From contig NC_019966.1 in assembly GCF_000328565.1 (NCBI RefSeq), positions 3,410,001 to 3,474,000 of the forward strand: 64,000 nucleotides of DNA. Direction: 5' to 3'. Under the pieces are notes generated by a model. That model worked only from the letters and a program-made list of their open reading frames with translations, searched no databases and was not told where the DNA came from. Shown piece by piece: positions 8,845 to 18,355 of the stretch. Each line of letters starts with the position of its first letter. Position 1 is the stretch's first letter. The position numbers and the translations under genes are program-made. The stretch comes from Mycobacterium sp. JS623. Lineage in GTDB: Bacteria > Actinomycetota > Actinomycetes > Mycobacteriales > Mycobacteriaceae.

Positions 8845-11141
8845 TCCTCTTTGCGGATCAACCGGCCGAGCGCCGCGCGGTCGGGCGCGAGCAGCTCCTC
8901 GATGCGTGGCTGGTTCACGTCGGCGACGATGATCTCGCCAACCTCCTGGTACACGTCGCTGAAGATGCCGTGCGACTTCATCTTCTCGGTTTGGTAGATG
9001 TTGTCCTCGGTCGGCGTGACGTAGTAGACGATCTCGGCCTTGAAGCGATGGATCAGCCACAGGTGGATGACGTCCATCAGACGCTTCTTGCGCAGCTTCT
9101 CGGCGAAGGTGTTCTGGTCGCGCACAGTCAAAATGCTGCGGCCGTGCCGGTCCTTGATCGGGTCGACGATCGCGTTGGCGAGCTTCTCGTCCTCGCCGCC
9201 GTCACGTTCTCCGAAGATCCCGAGTTCGAGGACATCCGAGCCGGGCCGCGTTGGCCGCAGTTGCACCCGCAGCTTCTCGCCGATTTGGTTGTGTTCGCCC
9301 CACAGCGCCAGCCACTCCTCGAGCAGCTTCTTCGGCACCTCGGTCTGAACCAGATGCTGGTGCTGGGTAGAGCCCTTGCCCATCGCCTTGGTGGTCGCCG
9401 TGCGTCCCGACGACGCCGCGAGCGCAGCATCGCTGCGCGGTCCGCCGACAAGGGTCTGCGGTGTCCGATAAGGCGATTCGACCAACCGCATCTTGCGCTG
9501 TAGCCGAGCCAGCGCGAGCATGCCGTCCTGCCGCAGCGCGGTGGCGAACTCCTCGGAGGCGACGCCGTCGACCTGATGGCCGCCGTAGGTGATGAAGTTG
9601 AAGACGAAGCCCATCTTGCCGAGTTCTTCAGGAAAGGCGCGCATTTCGTCGTCGGTCATGCCGGTGGTGTCCCAGTTGAACGACGGGGACAGGTTGTAGG
9701 CCAGCATCTGGTCGGGGTACACGGCGTGGATCGCCTCGGCGAACTCGCGGGCATCCGCAAGGTCGGCCGTCTTCGTTTCCATCCACAGGATGTCGGCGAA
9801 CGGCGCGGCCGCCAACGATTTCGCGATGGCATAGGGGATGCCGCCGCGCACCTGGTAATAGCCCTCAGGCGTCTTCGCGAGCTCGCAGTCCCAGCCGACC
9901 GCGGCTCCGAGTTCCCTCGCTTTTTCGCGGGCGGTGTACATCGGTGCGCGCTGAGAGAATTTGCGCCACTCGGCGACGCTCATCGCGAGCGGTTCGCCTT
10001 CGCTCTCGCGGAACTCGAGTAGCTCGGCCACCGCCTCGCCGTAGGTCATCAGCCCGGCATCCACCTGCCAGGCATCGACGAACTCCGACTCGACCTTGTC
10101 GAAGAGCGCATCGATCGAATGATCGGCGCGGTCCTGATACGCCGACGCGGCTTCGTCAACCGAGGCCGCGATGCCGTGGCGCTCCAACCACGCGTCGGCT
10201 GTGGCGTATTCGCCGTCGGGCAGCGCGTAGAGCAGATGACCGTTGAGCTCCGTGACGCCCTGGTTGTAGAACCGTCGCACCATCGCCAGGAAGCACGCCT
10301 TATACGACGGAATCTTCAAGTTGGTGACGCCCAGCAGGAACGGCTGGTCGCGCTCATCGGCACGGCTGTCGGTCAGGTTGGCCGCCTCGGCGTCGGTGCG
10401 CGCGACGATGATCCCGGGCACCTTCATCACGTCGAGCTGGAACCGAGCGGTGTTCAGCCGCTTGATCTGTTCATCCGACGGCACCAGAACCTTGCCGCCC
10501 TGGTGGCCGCACTTCTTGGTGCCTGGCCGCTGATCCTCGATGTGGTAACCCGGCACGCCTGCCTCCACGAAGCGACGAATCAGGTTGCGCACGTGAGGAT
10601 CTCCGCCGTGGCCGGTGTCCGCGTCGGCGATGATGAACGGCCGGAAGTCGGTCGCGGGTGTGGTGGCGCGTTGCTCGTCGGTCATCTGCAAACGCAGGTA
10701 CTGCTGATTGCGGTCGGCGGTCAGCAATGCACGCACCAAGCCCGCGGCTTCCTCCGGCACCTGGCTCAATGGATAACTGGCCAGATCTGGCCCGGGGTCC
10801 TCGGTCGTCGATCCCTTGGCAGAAGTGGCCCAACCGCCGAGGTAAATGCCCTCGATACCCATTCGCTTCATCGCCACGGCCTGGCCTGGCGAGTAGGGCC
10901 CGAAGGTGGTGATGCTCTTCTTTTGGGCGAACAGTTCGCGCAGGCGAGGGTAGAACGCCTCCGCGGCCTCGCGCGCCACGATGTAATCGGAGGGGATCGT
11001 GCCCCGCTGCTCGACGACCTGGCGGGCCGAATAGAGGCGAATGATGCCGTCGAAACGCGGGCTGTCGAAGTATCGCTGGGTGTCAGCAACGTCGCGTTCG
11101 AAAGGTGTCTGCGGCTGGGCGTCCGCTTCGATGATGGCCAT
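8841..11141 (-). CDS. aceA: Isocitrate lyase, long ICL2 type
   Basis: A 766-residue enzyme, the length of the mycobacterial ICL2 form rather than the short (about 430 residues) ICL1. The active-site motif KKCGH is at residues 209-213 with catalytic Cys211, and the second conserved block [12 protein letters not shown] is present. The C-terminal ~150 residues, ending [19 protein letters not shown], form the extra domain specific to ICL2, reported to bind acetyl/propionyl-CoA allosterically. It cleaves isocitrate to glyoxylate and succinate (glyoxylate shunt) and in mycobacteria also 2-methylisocitrate, supporting growth on fatty acids. It is divergent from the kinase gene to its right. Confidence 0.95.
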   Translation of the reverse strand: MAIIEADAQPQTPFERDVADTQRYFDSPRFDGIIRLYSARQVVEQRGTIPSDYIVAREAAEAFYPRLRELFAQKKSITTFGPYSPGQAVAMKRMGIEGIYLGGWATSAKGSTTEDPGPDLASYPLSQVPEEAAGLVRALLTADRNQQYLRLQMTDEQRATTPATDFRPFIIADADTGHGGDPHVRNLIRRFVEAGVPGYHIEDQRPGTKKCGHQGGKVLVPSDEQIKRLNTARFQLDVMKVPGIIVARTDAEAANLTDSRADERDQPFLLGVTNLKIPSYKACFLAMVRRFYNQGVTELNGHLLYALPDGEYATADAWLERHGIAASVDEAASAYQDRADHSIDALFDKVESEFVDAWQVDAGLMTYGEAVAELLEFRESEGEPLAMSVAEWRKFSQRAPMYTAREKARELGAAVGWDCELAKTPEGYYQVRGGIPYAIAKSLAAAPFADILWMETKTADLADAREFAEAIHAVYPDQMLAYNLSPSFNWDTTGMTDDEMRAFPEELGKMGFVFNFITYGGHQVDGVASEEFATALRQDGMLALARLQRKMRLVESPYRTPQTLVGGPRSDAALAASSGRTATTKAMGKGSTQHQHLVQTEVPKKLLEEWLALWGEHNQIGEKLRVQLRPTRPGSDVLELGIFGERDGGEDEKLANAIVDPIKDRHGRSILTVRDQNTFAEKLRKKRLMDVIHLWLIHRFKAEIVYYVTPTEDNIYQTEKMKSHGIFSDVYQEVGEIIVADVNQPRIEELLAPDRAALGRLIRKED

Positions 11142-11303
11142 GGGTCAATGCTCCTCTTTGAGCCAATTCGCATCGCCGGCCCCCCGGTGGGCCGCTACAT
11201 GACCGACGATACGGCGCTGCTTTCACCGGCGATGCGTTAATCAGCAACCGCTAACATCCGGCAAGATGGCAGGCATGTACGGTCCGGCGCGGCGAGCGTC
11301 CTA

Positions 11304-12653
11304 GTGCAACGCGGCCAACTGCAAAATCTGCTGCTGACGCGCGTGCTCTCGCTGCGCATCATTGTCATCGTCGCGGCGCTTTCGGTGGTCGCTCTGGTCA
11401 TCACGCTTGGCGCGTGGGTCTGGATCGGGGTGACCAACGACCAGTACAGCCAGCTGGACCGACGGCTCGACTCGGTGAGCAGCCTCGGCGACATCAGCAG
11501 CCTGCTGCGCAGCACCCAGAACCACACCGCCGATCAGCCCGCCCCGAACGGCGGCCTGGTGCGGACCGCCCGCGTGGCCCGCGCCACCGTCTCGGTCCCG
11601 AGCGACATCGTGCTGCCGCAGTTCGATGATGGCTACGCCAACACTACGATCAACGGAGTCGAATACCGCGTCCGTACGTTCTCAGCAGGGGTCGCCTCTA
11701 TCGCGGTCGGCGCGCCGCTGGCCGAAACGCAGCGTCGCATCGACGAACTCCACCGACGAGTCTTGGTGATCTGCGGCGGGGTGATCGTGGGCACCGTGCT
11801 GGTTGGCTGGGTGATGTGGTTGATCATGATCAACCCGTTCCGGCTGCTGGCCCAGCAAGCACGCGCCATCAACGCACAGTCCAAACCCGACGAGGTGCAA
11901 GTGCGTGGCGTCCAAGAGGCGGTGGAGATCGCCGAGGCCGTGGAGGGAATGCTCGCCCGCATCGGCGACGAGCAACAACGGACCAGGGCGGCGCTCGAAT
12001 CGGCGCGCGACTTCGCCGCGGTCGCGTCGCACGAACTGCGCACGCCGTTGACGGCGATGCGGACCAACCTCGAGGTGCTGTCGACGCTCGACCTGCGCGA
12101 CGAACAACGCAAGGAAGTGGTCGGCGACATCATTCGGACGCAGAGCCGGATTGAAGCGACGCTCACCGCTCTCGAACGGCTGGCCCAGGGCGAGTTGACG
12201 ACGGTCGACGACTTCGTTCCTGTCGATATCACTGACCTACTCGATCGGGCTGCGCACGACGCGGTGCGCAATTATCCGAATCTGCATGTGTCGCTGGCCA
12301 GTTCGACGACGGTGCTCATGGTCGGGCTGCCTGCCGGCCTGCGACTGGTGATCGACAACGCGATCACCAACGCGATCAAGCACGGCGGTGCCACCGAAAT
12401 CAGACTCAGCGCAGAGAGTTCCAGCGACGGTGTCGAGATCACTGTTGACGACAACGGCGCCGGGGTGCCCGAAGCGGAACGAGCGGCGGTGTTCGAGCGA
12501 TTCTCGCGAGGGTCGACTGCGGCGCGGTCGGGCTCCGGCCTCGGGCTCGCGTTGGTGGCCCAGCAGGCCGAGTTGCACGGCGGCACTGCCGCATTGGAGG
12601 CCAGCCCGTTGGGCGGGGCGCGCTTGGTGCTGCGACTGCCGGGTCCGAAGTAG
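11304..12653 (+). CDS. PrrB-like sensor histidine kinase, orphan
   Basis: A 449-residue kinase: TM1 (about 19-43), extracytoplasmic domain, TM2 (about 152-176), HAMP, H-box SHELRTPLTAM (His243), N-box VIDNAITNAIKHGG, G1 DDNGAGVP and G2 GSGLGLALVAQQAELHGG. Segments such as RTNLEVLSTLDLRDEQRKEV and PVDITDLLDRAAHDA resemble mycobacterial PrrB almost word for word, and length and topology agree. PrrB is normally encoded right after its response-regulator gene prrA. Here the upstream neighbour is the divergent isocitrate lyase gene and no regulator follows, so this looks like an orphan paralogue. The GTG at 11304 gives an N-terminus aligned with PrrB. Confidence 0.88.
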   Translation: MQRGQLQNLLLTRVLSLRIIVIVAALSVVALVITLGAWVWIGVTNDQYSQLDRRLDSVSSLGDISSLLRSTQNHTADQPAPNGGLVRTARVARATVSVPSDIVLPQFDDGYANTTINGVEYRVRTFSAGVASIAVGAPLAETQRRIDELHRRVLVICGGVIVGTVLVGWVMWLIMINPFRLLAQQARAINAQSKPDEVQVRGVQEAVEIAEAVEGMLARIGDEQQRTRAALESARDFAAVASHELRTPLTAMRTNLEVLSTLDLRDEQRKEVVGDIIRTQSRIEATLTALERLAQGELTTVDDFVPVDITDLLDRAAHDAVRNYPNLHVSLASSTTVLMVGLPAGLRLVIDNAITNAIKHGGATEIRLSAESSSDGVEITVDDNGAGVPEAERAAVFERFSRGSTAARSGSGLGLALVAQQAELHGGTAALEASPLGGARLVLRLPGPK

Positions 12654-12843
12654 GGGATCGGGCGCTCCTCGCGACGCGGATCGACACGCTCCGCTAAGCA
12701 CGCTCGGACCAAACGTCAACTACCCGAGCAAAACTCGGTGTCCCGATTACGAATCGTCACCGGCGTGGTCACGGTAGGGCAAAGAATCCCCGGCTGAGCT
12801 GGGAAGAGGCTGAGAGGCGGCACCACCCTGTTGCAAAAGTGAA

Positions 12844-12849
12844 TATAGT
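12844..12849 (+). promoter_or_regulatory. Candidate -10 box upstream of the RipD-like gene
   Basis: TATAGT fits the TANNNT consensus and lies in an A/T-rich patch about 90 bases before the start at 12941, which would give a leader of about 85 bases. No -35 is evident. Nothing else was recognised in the 12654-12940 gap. Confidence 0.3.
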
Positions 12850-12940
12850 GACTGGTGTTAATTGGATAGATGACGCGGTCACCGGGGCCCGCAAACGCAT
12901 ACAGGTGTGGCGGCCACGCCACAGGACGAAGGAAGCACGA

Positions 12941-13567
12941 ATGAAACGCATCTGCGCCGTGATGATCGGTTTGGCATTGCTGATCGCAACGCCAGGTGTC
13001 GCGACCGCCGACGCAACGCACCAAAAGCTGATCAATCTTGTGATCCAGCGGGCGCTTTCACAACGGGGGGTGCCCTTCGCATACGGAGGCGGCACCGTCT
13101 CGGGCGCCAGCCTGGGTACCGTCGCGGTCGAGACCCCCGTCGATCCCGCCGCCCCCGCCCTCGGAACCACTCAGCTGCCCGCCACTCAGCCGCCCCCCAC
13201 TCAGCCGCTGCCCACGACCGTCGGTGCCACCGGCCTCAGCCTCAGCCCTGTCACAACTCCCGCGCCTGCGGCCGAACAGCGAGTGAGCCGCGTCGGATTC
13301 GACGCGTCCGGCCTGATCGTTTATGCCTTCGCCGGCGCCGGGATCAAAATGCCGCGGTCCTCCGGCGAGCAGTACAAGGTCGGCCAGAAGGTGCTGCCGT
13401 CCCAGGCGCTGCCCGGCGACTTGCTGTTCTACGGTCCCGACGGCACCCAGAGCGTCGCCCTGTTCATCGGCAACGGTCAGATGGTCGAAGCGACGGACAC
13501 CGGGGTTGCCGTGTCACCGGTACGGACCAACAACATGGCTCCCTACCTGTCACGCATCATCGCCTGA
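12941..13567 (+). CDS. RipD-like NlpC/P60 protein lacking catalytic residues
   Basis: A 208-residue secreted protein. ATG at 12941 is preceded by GGAAG at good spacing and opens a signal peptide (cleavage near ATADA); an upstream in-frame extension has no export signal and was rejected. The NlpC/P60 core matches mycobacterial RipD (GAGIKMPRSSGEQYKVGQKV, GDLLFYGPDGTQSVALFIG). As in RipD, the nucleophile Cys of the DCSGL motif is Ala122 and the catalytic His is Ser171, so peptidoglycan hydrolysis is not expected; RipD is known to bind peptidoglycan without cutting it. Unlike RipD, the Pro/Thr-rich stretch is not C-terminal but inserted inside the domain (about 55-116). Confidence 0.88.
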   Translation: MKRICAVMIGLALLIATPGVATADATHQKLINLVIQRALSQRGVPFAYGGGTVSGASLGTVAVETPVDPAAPALGTTQLPATQPPPTQPLPTTVGATGLSLSPVTTPAPAAEQRVSRVGFDASGLIVYAFAGAGIKMPRSSGEQYKVGQKVLPSQALPGDLLFYGPDGTQSVALFIGNGQMVEATDTGVAVSPVRTNNMAPYLSRIIA

Positions 13568-13584
13568 CGCCGGGAAATGTACGT

Positions 13585-14381
13585 CTACCGCTTCTCGGTC
13601 TGACCCGACACAATGGCATCCGCCGCCTTTGTCGCGGCGGATCCAGCCAGTCGACCCGAGATCTCCGGCGCCATCATCGCGAGGCGGGCCAGAACCCGCT
13701 GCCGAAGCGGGGCCACTGAGATCTCAGACTTGTCATGCTCGATCGCGCGCACGACCGCGTCGGCCACCTGCTGCGGCGTGCCGGTGCCGAGGCCGGGTGG
13801 CGGCGGCGCGCCGCTGTCGGCGAACATGCCTGCCTCGCGAATCGCGCCCGGTGTGATGACGGAAACGCCAACACCGCTGCCGCGCAAGTCTTCTCGCAGA
13901 TTGAGCGCGAAGCCGCGCAGGCCGAACTTCGTGGCTGCATACAGAGACGCGCGCGGCGTAGAGGCGAAGCCCGAGATCGACGAGATAAACACGAAGTGCC
14001 CGCTGCCGCGCTCTTGCCAGCGGGGCAACAGCTCGCGAGTCATGCGCACCGGCGCCTCGAGGTTCACTCGAAGCGCGCGACTGATGTCGTACTGACTGAA
14101 GCCATCCAGGCGCCCCGACGCAGGCAGCGCCGCGTTGGCGACGAGCACGTCGATATCGCCGGCCTGCTCAAGCAATGACAACGCCGCGCCGTCCTCCGCG
14201 AGGTCAATCGCGACAGTGGAATGCCCGCCGCCAGGCAGTGATCGCGCGAGCTTCACCAACTCCTCGGCCTTGCGAGAGCTCAAGATCAGCCTCGCGCCAC
14301 GCGCCGCCAAAGCTGTTGCGATGGCCCTACCCAAGCCGCCCGTCGCACCAGTGAGAAGAGCCGATTTGCCCCCAAGATCAT
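13585..14381 (-). CDS. Short-chain dehydrogenase/reductase with apparent start-proximal frameshift
   Basis: An SDR protein of about 265 residues with the active-site S-x(12)-YAATK block (SSISGFASTPRASLYAATK) and the NAALP cofactor loop. The reading frame is open from 13585 to a TAG just upstream of the glycine-rich motif, but contains no ATG, GTG or TTG before the TTG inside TGATGGLG, where a start would remove the nucleotide-binding strand. The ATG at 14381 lies in the -1 frame. One extra G in the run of five (C5 on the plus strand, 14369-14373) would join them as MILGGKSALLTGATGGLG, a perfect SDR N-terminus. Either a sequencing miscount or a real inactivating slip. Substrate unknown. Confidence 0.75.
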
Positions 14382-14413
14382 GTAGGCGAACCTACCCGCG
14401 GGCGTGCGCAGAT

Positions 14414-15988
14414 TTACAGATTCAAAAGCAGCAGCTTCATCTCAGCCACGTGCTCAGGCAGCGCGTCGATGTACTCGGCGAGTGCTTCGCGGTCCATCGA
14501 AACGACGGCGAGCAGTGCTTCAACGAGTGCGTCGCGATCACGCGTGCCGTCCAGCAGCGGCAGCAGATGACGGTCCAGCGGCGACAACATGTGCGTCTCG
14601 TGCCAGAGGTTGAACGTTGACGCCTGGCCCTCGTTTCCGGTCAGCTCCACCATCCGGCGAGCTCTCTCGTCGAGCCGCAACGGTGCCGACGCCGGTTCCG
14701 GCGATACCGGATGAAGCCGGTAGCGCGCCTGTCCCTGCAGGATCAGCACGCCCATCAGATTCTCGACTGTGTCAGAAAGCCCGTCGCTCGGCGTCAGACC
14801 CGCGTCGACCAACCGGGTGTGCACTGCGTCCACCAATTCTTGGCGCGACAGCGTCCACGGCCACCGCTCAGTGAGCGCATCGAGGGCGGCCTTGATCCCC
14901 GAATCGTTGGTGAACAGCGTCGCGCCGTCGCCCTCCCGGTACTCCTGACGTGAGTTGTCGAGGCGAGTCGGCTCGTCAGCGGGCGGCACATGCGCGGCAA
15001 TATGGAAGTCGCGGATCCGGGTGCGGTCCGGGTTATACCGGATCTGCTGCTCCCGCTCGGCGTGGACCAGTAGCGACTCTCGGAACATCCGGTTGACGAC
15101 GAAATCGATGTACTGCTCCACCAGCACCTGCACGCCACCGCACTTCTCGAGCAGGTGCTCTTCAACCTTCGGGCCGAAATTGCCGGGAAACATTGCTTCG
15201 GGTCGGGCTTCTCCGAGGAACGCCAGGCCGTTCGCGCGCGCACGTGCCAGCATCTCGGAGAAGTAGCACGGTGCGTTGAACGTCTCGAGTTCGTCGTGCA
15301 ACAGATACGAATCGCCGAAACCCTCTGAGTGGGCGCGGAATTCGGCAACCACTCGCGACAACACACCGTCTGCGGACGCCACCTCTTCGAGGAAGTCCAC
15401 CATGCCGCGCGCCTCGCGCGCCTTTTCATCCGGCGTATCGGTGCCACCGCTGGCCAACAGCATGGCGTCGCGAATGACCTCTTTGGTCTTCCAGCCCGGA
15501 TACACGTTGTAGCTCATGTAAGCCACACCGTCGGGCGCCAGCAGAGTGCGGAAGGCGGCCAACAGCGCTTCCTGCACCTCCTGTGGCACCCAGCTGTACA
15601 CGCCGTGGGCGATGATGAAGTCGAACTGGCCCAACGCTGTCAGGTCCATCCGCGCGATGTCGCCCGCGACGAACTCCAGGTTGTCGAGTCCCAATGCGTC
15701 GACCTTCGCGCGGCCCAAGTCGACCTGCACCTGGGAGAGATCCAGCCCGACGACGCGCGCTTGCGGATGCGCAGCGGCGAACGGAATGAGATTTCCGCCT
15801 GTGGCACAGCCGATTTCGAGCACGCGCGCGGTCGATACCTCCGACGTCGACAACCCGAAGAGATGGGCTACCGCAGCCAGTTGGCCGGGCGCGGATGGCG
15901 GAAACGAAACCGAGGTATACGGCGTCGCGTCATAGTCGGCGCGTAGTTGGTCGATCGCGTCGTCGACGTCGTCAGTTGGTTGAAGCAC
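14414..15988 (-). CDS. SAM methyltransferase with C-terminal regulatory domain
   Basis: A 524-residue protein. The N-terminal half is a class I methyltransferase: motif I is LEIGCATGGNLIPF, followed by VVGLDLSQVQV, the GDIARMDL acidic segment and the IAHGVYSWVP block. This last block, then MSYNVYPGWKTKEVIRDAM, is characteristic of the family that carries a 'methyltransferase regulatory domain' after the catalytic part; that domain spans about 220-310. The C-terminal ~200 residues are of no function I recognise. These proteins occur widely in proteobacteria and actinobacteria with unknown substrates. It stands close behind, and on the same strand as, the prolyl-tRNA synthetase gene (about 40 bases). 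Confidence 0.85.
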   Translation of the reverse strand: MLQPTDDVDDAIDQLRADYDATPYTSVSFPPSAPGQLAAVAHLFGLSTSEVSTARVLEIGCATGGNLIPFAAAHPQARVVGLDLSQVQVDLGRAKVDALGLDNLEFVAGDIARMDLTALGQFDFIIAHGVYSWVPQEVQEALLAAFRTLLAPDGVAYMSYNVYPGWKTKEVIRDAMLLASGGTDTPDEKAREARGMVDFLEEVASADGVLSRVVAEFRAHSEGFGDSYLLHDELETFNAPCYFSEMLARARANGLAFLGEARPEAMFPGNFGPKVEEHLLEKCGGVQVLVEQYIDFVVNRMFRESLLVHAEREQQIRYNPDRTRIRDFHIAAHVPPADEPTRLDNSRQEYREGDGATLFTNDSGIKAALDALTERWPWTLSRQELVDAVHTRLVDAGLTPSDGLSDTVENLMGVLILQGQARYRLHPVSPEPASAPLRLDERARRMVELTGNEGQASTFNLWHETHMLSPLDRHLLPLLDGTRDRDALVEALLAVVSMDREALAEYIDALPEHVAEMKLLLLNL

Positions 15989-16029
15989 GCCAACATCGGA
16001 TCACAGCCGTCTTAACAGCAGGTGACGCG

Positions 16030-17436
16030 TCAGTACGCCCGGGCGACATAGGCGACCGCACCTGCCTCGTGGTCGGTGTCGGGGAGCGACCCGTCCTCGA
16101 GTTGCAGGCATCGCACCGTGAGGCCGCTTGTCGCGAGGTCCTCCTCGCCGGCGGTGCCGACCAGCGCCCACGGCAGGCGCGCAACGCCCGTTAGCGCGAC
16201 CTCGCGTGCCTGCTCAAGCGTGGTGCAGTCCGTGATGGCGTCGTCGCGGCGAACTGTCGCCGCCTCGAACATGTCGTCCTGGATCCGGCTCGTCAGCAGT
16301 TGCACCTCGTCGACGACCTGGTCGATGCCCACCTTGACCTTATCGCGGGTGTCGCGCCGGTAGAGCAGGGCAGCGTTCTCTGCGAGGTCGCGCGGCCCGA
16401 TCTCCACCCGGATCGGCACGCCTTGCAGGTCCCAGTCGGTGGCGCGCCAGCCGAAGGCCTGGCCGACGTTGTCATCCAGCCGCACTCGCAGGCCGCGGCC
16501 GGTGAGGCCCTCGACTACGGTCGAGGCGGCACGGCTGACCGCACCGTCGGTGTCCTTGACCACCACGACGACCACCTGCACGGGGGCCAGCGCCGGCGGC
16601 AGGACCAGCCCGTCGTCGTCGCCGTGACACATGATCAGCCCGCCGAGCATCCGCGTCGATGCACCCCAGGAGGTGGTCCAGCACAGCTCGGCCGCACCGT
16701 CGGTGCTGGAGTAACTGATGTTGAACGCGCGGCTGAACCTCTGCCCGAGCTCGTGCGAGGTGGCCATCTGCAGTGCCTTGTCGTCCCGCATGACGGCCTC
16801 GCACGTCATGGTGTTCTCCGCGCCGGCGAACCGCTCCTTTGCGGTCTTGCGGCCGACGATCACGGGCATCGCCAGCACGGTGCACAGGAAATCCTGGTAG
16901 ACGTCGTGCAGGATGCGGCGCGCGTATTGCCGGGCATCCGCCTCCGTCGCGTGCGCGGTGTGGCCTTCCTGCCAGAGAAACTCGGTGGTACGCAAGAAGA
17001 TTCGGGGTCGAAGTTCCCACCGGACGACGTTGGCCCACTGGTTGAGAAGCAGCGGCAGGTCGCGGTAGCTGTCCACCCATTTGGCCATGTATTCGCCGAT
17101 GACGGCCTCGCTTGTCGGGCGAATGGCCAACGATTCGTTCAACTCCTTGCCACCGCCGTGGGTGACGACGGCAAGTTCGGGACTGAAGCCCTCGACATGC
17201 TCGGCTTCGCGCTCGAAGAAGTTCATCGGAATCAGCAAGGGGAAGTAGGCATTCTGTGCACCCGCCGCCTTGATGCGCCCGTCGACCTCGGCCTGCATCC
17301 GCTCCCATATCGCATAGCCGATGGGCCGAATCACCATGGTGCCGCGGGCTGGACCGTTCTCAGCCAGCTTCGCCTTCGTCAGCACATCTTGGTACCAACG
17401 CGGGAAGTCGTCACGCTGAGGAGTCAGGACCGCCAT
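16030..17436 (-). CDS. proS: Prolyl-tRNA synthetase, archaeal/eukaryotic-type
   Basis: A 468-residue class II synthetase that charges tRNA-Pro. Class II motifs are visible: motif 2 in NQWANVVRWELRPRIFLRTTEFLWQEGHTAHA and motif 3 in the C-terminal part of the core. The length, the absence of the ~180-residue editing insertion and the C-terminal Tyr (VARAY) identify the archaeal/eukaryotic-like 'type 3' ProRS. Mycobacteria normally rely on a bacterial-type ProRS of about 580 residues, so this is probably a second, horizontally acquired enzyme. The C-terminal zinc-type domain has lost most of its cysteines. ATG at 17436 lies divergent to cdh. A housekeeping copy elsewhere is assumed, not seen. 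Confidence 0.9.
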   Translation of the reverse strand: MAVLTPQRDDFPRWYQDVLTKAKLAENGPARGTMVIRPIGYAIWERMQAEVDGRIKAAGAQNAYFPLLIPMNFFEREAEHVEGFSPELAVVTHGGGKELNESLAIRPTSEAVIGEYMAKWVDSYRDLPLLLNQWANVVRWELRPRIFLRTTEFLWQEGHTAHATEADARQYARRILHDVYQDFLCTVLAMPVIVGRKTAKERFAGAENTMTCEAVMRDDKALQMATSHELGQRFSRAFNISYSSTDGAAELCWTTSWGASTRMLGGLIMCHGDDDGLVLPPALAPVQVVVVVVKDTDGAVSRAASTVVEGLTGRGLRVRLDDNVGQAFGWRATDWDLQGVPIRVEIGPRDLAENAALLYRRDTRDKVKVGIDQVVDEVQLLTSRIQDDMFEAATVRRDDAITDCTTLEQAREVALTGVARLPWALVGTAGEEDLATSGLTVRCLQLEDGSLPDTDHEAGAVAYVARAY

Positions 17437-17486
17437 AGGCCAAGACTAAGGGCGGGGAGAAGCGATGGCGCAGTAGCCTTCGGGAC

Positions 17487-18266
17487 GTGAATCGTCGGCG
17501 GTGGTTCCTGCTTGCTTCAGCACTCATCGTCTTGACGGCGGGGGTGACGGCCGCGCAGGCGAACGCCGATCCGAACGCTCTGTGGACGATCGTGCACGAC
17601 CAGTGCGTGCCTGATCAGCTGGCGAGCGGCGATCCTGCCCCGTGCGCGCGGGTGGACATCGGCGCGGGGGAGCAGCGCGGCTCGGCGGTCCTCAAGGACC
17701 TCGTCGGCGCGACGCAGTTCCTGCTGATCCCGACGGAGCGGATCCCGGGTATCGAGAGCCCCACGCTTCTCGAGCCGGATGCTCCCAACTTCTTCGCAGC
17801 AGCTTGGGACGCAAGGAGTTTCGTCAACGCACGGGCAGGGATTGACATTCCACGCGATTGGATGAGCCTTGCCATCAACTCCGCTGTGGCGCGATCGCAA
17901 AACCAGCTGCACATCCACATCGACTGCGTCCGCGCCGATATCCGGGAGACGGTGAACCGCCGGATCGCCGACGTCGGGCCGGACTGGGCGCCGTTTCCCG
18001 AGCCATTGAGAGGACATCCGTATCAAGCGATGGCGGTTGAGGGCGACACCTTCGACGTGACGAATCCGGTTCAGCTGCTTGCCAAACGAGCCGACGACAT
18101 GGGGCTCGAGACGCTCGTTGTGATTGGTGCGTATCTGCCCGACGGACGGCCAGGCTTCGTCCTGCTCGCGAGTCGCGCAGATCCGGCTGCGGGCAATCCG
18201 GGCGCCGGCGAGGAGCTGCAGGACCACACCGCCTGCCCGCCGCCCCGAGGGCAGTGGGCCAAGTAG
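17487..18266 (+). CDS. cdh: CDP-diacylglycerol pyrophosphatase
   Basis: A 259-residue exported enzyme, the same length as the mycobacterial Cdh protein. It begins with a signal peptide (RRRWFLLASALIVLTAGVTAAQANA). The HIT-superfamily motif is LHIHIDCV, containing the catalytic histidines, preceded by NQ as in the Cdh family. It hydrolyses CDP-diacylglycerol to phosphatidate and CMP and acts at the membrane's outer face. GTG at 17487 is chosen because it directly opens the signal peptide. Two Cys pairs (near 41/52 and 152) could form disulfides outside the cell. It is divergent from the prolyl-tRNA synthetase gene. Confidence 0.92.
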   Translation: MNRRRWFLLASALIVLTAGVTAAQANADPNALWTIVHDQCVPDQLASGDPAPCARVDIGAGEQRGSAVLKDLVGATQFLLIPTERIPGIESPTLLEPDAPNFFAAAWDARSFVNARAGIDIPRDWMSLAINSAVARSQNQLHIHIDCVRADIRETVNRRIADVGPDWAPFPEPLRGHPYQAMAVEGDTFDVTNPVQLLAKRADDMGLETLVVIGAYLPDGRPGFVLLASRADPAAGNPGAGEELQDHTACPPPRGQWAK

Positions 18267-18355
18267 TCCGCGACGTGACTGAACGCCTCGATGCGCTGCA
18301 TCGTGCATAACGTGCAGGGTCCGTCAGGGCAGCGGACCCGGGACGGAGTTCATCG

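Noticed and set aside
8484..9503. A 339-residue rightward open frame across the PAS gene and the end of the isocitrate lyase gene
   Set aside because: It is antisense to a clearly functional enzyme, out of frame with the PAS gene, and has the Arg/Pro-rich composition of high-GC shadow frames.
16300..17490. A 396-residue rightward open frame opposite the prolyl-tRNA synthetase gene
   Set aside because: The opposite strand encodes all class II synthetase motifs; this frame has no domain and mirrors codon bias.
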